A DNA stretch of 31,944 nucleotides from Bacteriovoracaceae bacterium UBA1511. Its GTDB lineage: Bacteria; Bdellovibrionota; Bacteriovoracia; Bacteriovoracales; Bacteriovoracaceae. Every line of letters begins with the position of its first letter. Position 1 is the stretch's first letter. Where the stretch lies: positions 1-31,944 of the forward strand of contig DCQT01000091.1 in the NCBI GenBank assembly GCA_002323535.1, written 5' to 3'. The notes beneath the pieces are model-generated. The model was not told the origin of the DNA. It saw only the letters and a list, made by a program, of their open reading frames with translations, and did no database searches. Made by a program: the position numbers and the translations under genes. Positions 30,829 through 31,944 of the stretch are shown here, in pieces.

Positions 30829-30926
30829 AATAACAACATTTTTGATCTGGACTTTTTTCACAAGACATTGGCAAGAACCCAATATTGATATAAATCTAAC
30901 TTATTATACGTGTCGAGGTTTATTGA

Positions 30927-31944
30927 GTGATTACATTACCAACAAAAATGAGAATTCATATTATTGGAATTGGCGGTATTGGCATGTCTGCAATTGCAGA
31001 GATTTTGCTCGACCTCGGTTGTTTGGTCTCTGGCTCTGATATCAGTGAAAACGCGAACACAAAAAAATTAAGCGAGCGTGGTGCTAAAGTTTTTATAGGG
31101 CATAATGAAAGCAATATTTCAGATGAGATAGATATTCTTGTTCATTCAACAGCAATTTCAAAAAATAATGTTGAGATCATCATAGCACACGAAAAAAATA
31201 TTCCTTGTTACCGAAGGTCAGAAATTCTCTCTGATATTATGCGGTTAAAAAATGGAATTGCGATTGCGGGAACTCATGGAAAAACAACGACAACAAGTGT
31301 GGTTTCTACGATCTTTTCTGAGTGCGGAGAAGATCCTTCTTTTATAATAGGAGGAATCGTGACCAACCTCAATGGCCATGCTCGTGTTGGAAAAGGTCCT
31401 TGGGTTATTGCAGAAGCGGATGAGTCGGATGGTACCTTTTTACAGTTAAGTCCAATTTTAGCCGCTATTACAAATGTTGATTTTGATCACCTTGATTATT
31501 ACGGAACAAAAGATGCGCTGGTTAATGCGTTTAAAAACTTTTGTAACAAAATTCCTTTTTACGGACTTCTCTCTTTAAATATTAATGATAAATACTTAGT
31601 TGAAATATCCAAGGACCTAAAAAAACCAATTTCTTGGTATGGTATTAGAGAATCCAAGGATCAAGTAATTGATGTTGAGGCAAAAAATATATCTTCCGTA
31701 GGTTTTGGTTCTACCTTTGATCTTTATTATAAAAATGAATTTAAAACTAAGGTTACTACAAGTTTGCTTGGAAGGCACAATATTGAAAACATTCTTGCTG
31801 CGATAAGTACGGCCATTGGTGCGGGGATAAAGATTGAAGATGCAGCAAAAGCTGTGAATGCTTTTTCTGGTGTTGGAAGGCGAATGCAAAAACTTTATGA
31901 ATCGAATGATTTAAATGTCGTTGACGATTATGCTCATCACCCAA
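30927..31944 (+). CDS. murC: UDP-MurNAc:L-alanine ligase, 5' part
   Basis: The first Mur ligase, adding L-Ala to UDP-MurNAc; it runs off the window end without a stop, giving about 339 residues. GTG 30927 has GAGG 8 bases upstream; ATG 30948 lacks such a signal. The GIGGIGMSAIAEILLDLG block is the N-terminal UDP-binding site. The P-loop is AIAGTHGKTTTTS (112-124), intact. EADESDGTFLQL, NVDFDHLDYYG and VDDYAHHP are typical MurC blocks. A 98-base gap after ftsW, with TTGGCA and AT-rich -10-like sequence (about 30868-30895), may hold its own promoter. Confidence 0.95.
   Translation, partial: MITLPTKMRIHIIGIGGIGMSAIAEILLDLGCLVSGSDISENANTKKLSERGAKVFIGHNESNISDEIDILVHSTAISKNNVEIIIAHEKNIPCYRRSEILSDIMRLKNGIAIAGTHGKTTTTSVVSTIFSECGEDPSFIIGGIVTNLNGHARVGKGPWVIAEADESDGTFLQLSPILAAITNVDFDHLDYYGTKDALVNAFKNFCNKIPFYGLLSLNINDKYLVEISKDLKKPISWYGIRESKDQVIDVEAKNISSVGFGSTFDLYYKNEFKTKVTTSLLGRHNIENILAAISTAIGAGIKIEDAAKAVNAFSGVGRRMQKLYESNDLNVVDDYAHHP

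Noticed and set aside
30842..31039. 65-codon plus-strand frame between ftsW and murC
   Set aside because: Most of it overlaps the conserved start of murC in another frame, and the translation shows no similarity to MurG or any other protein I recognise.
1..31944. CRISPR arrays, insertion sequences, integrases, phage genes
   Set aside because: No regularly spaced repeats, transposase or integrase motifs, or terminal inverted repeats were found by reading; the glycan block therefore lacks direct evidence of mobility.

Overview
The window is a compact, AT-rich bacterial chromosome segment with short or overlapping gene junctions. No intergenic stretch exceeds 300 bases; the longest is 29452-29709. 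An MglA-type small GTPase with a Roadblock/LC7-like partner, a Gram-negative meso-DAP-type murein cluster and the low G+C together suggest a Bdellovibrionota lineage, most like Bacteriovorax/Halobacteriovorax. This placement is inferred from gene content, not from a marker-gene search.

Layout. (1) 1-1685: the tail of a TPR protein, serS, and two tRNA-Ser genes (UGA, GCU) behind a good sigma70-type promoter. (2) 1748-12687: about 11 kb of surface-glycan-type genes. These are two GT-C-like membrane proteins, a GT2 gene, a plus-strand operon (CofD/YvcK-GT2 fusion, HAD phosphatase/mutase, GlmU-like nucleotidyltransferase) and a convergent minus-strand operon (GT2, FkbH-like HAD protein, acyl carrier protein, hexapeptide-repeat acyltransferase). 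(3) 12836-18186: tRNA-Arg(ACG), a PilZ-like membrane protein, tadA, tRNA-Ser(GGA), the 4.5S/SRP RNA, then dnaX-ebfC-recR-roadblock-mglA as one tight operon, ending against an oppositely oriented alpha/beta hydrolase gene. (4) 19455-31944: a division and cell wall (dcw) cluster in the order rsmH, ftsL, ftsI, murE, murF, mraY, murD, [two minus-strand genes for exported proteins], ftsW, murC. murC runs off the end of the window.

The backbone serS - tRNA-Ser - tadA - SRP RNA - dnaX - ebfC - recR has the same order as the well-known segment of the Bacillus subtilis chromosome. The glycan block therefore looks like an insertion into an old syntenic segment. Within it, an NDP-activating enzyme and a CofD-fold phosphoester-forming domain lie opposite an FkbH/ACP/acyltransferase set. 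This suggests (inference) a pathway that decorates a lipid-linked or surface glycan with small acidic C3 groups.

The most notable observations are: a MurD whose ATP-binding P-loop reads GSFGRTT and whose invariant DH pair is replaced by NY; a CofD-glycosyltransferase fusion with its convergent FkbH/ACP operon; an in-frame A AAA AAG slippery heptamer in dnaX followed by a stem-loop and a quick -1 stop, placed to make a gamma-like short form; a 9-bp perfect inverted repeat that would mask the ftsW ribosome binding site; no murG between ftsW and murC; and a divergent HExxH protein / His-tailed protein pair that splits the dcw cluster.
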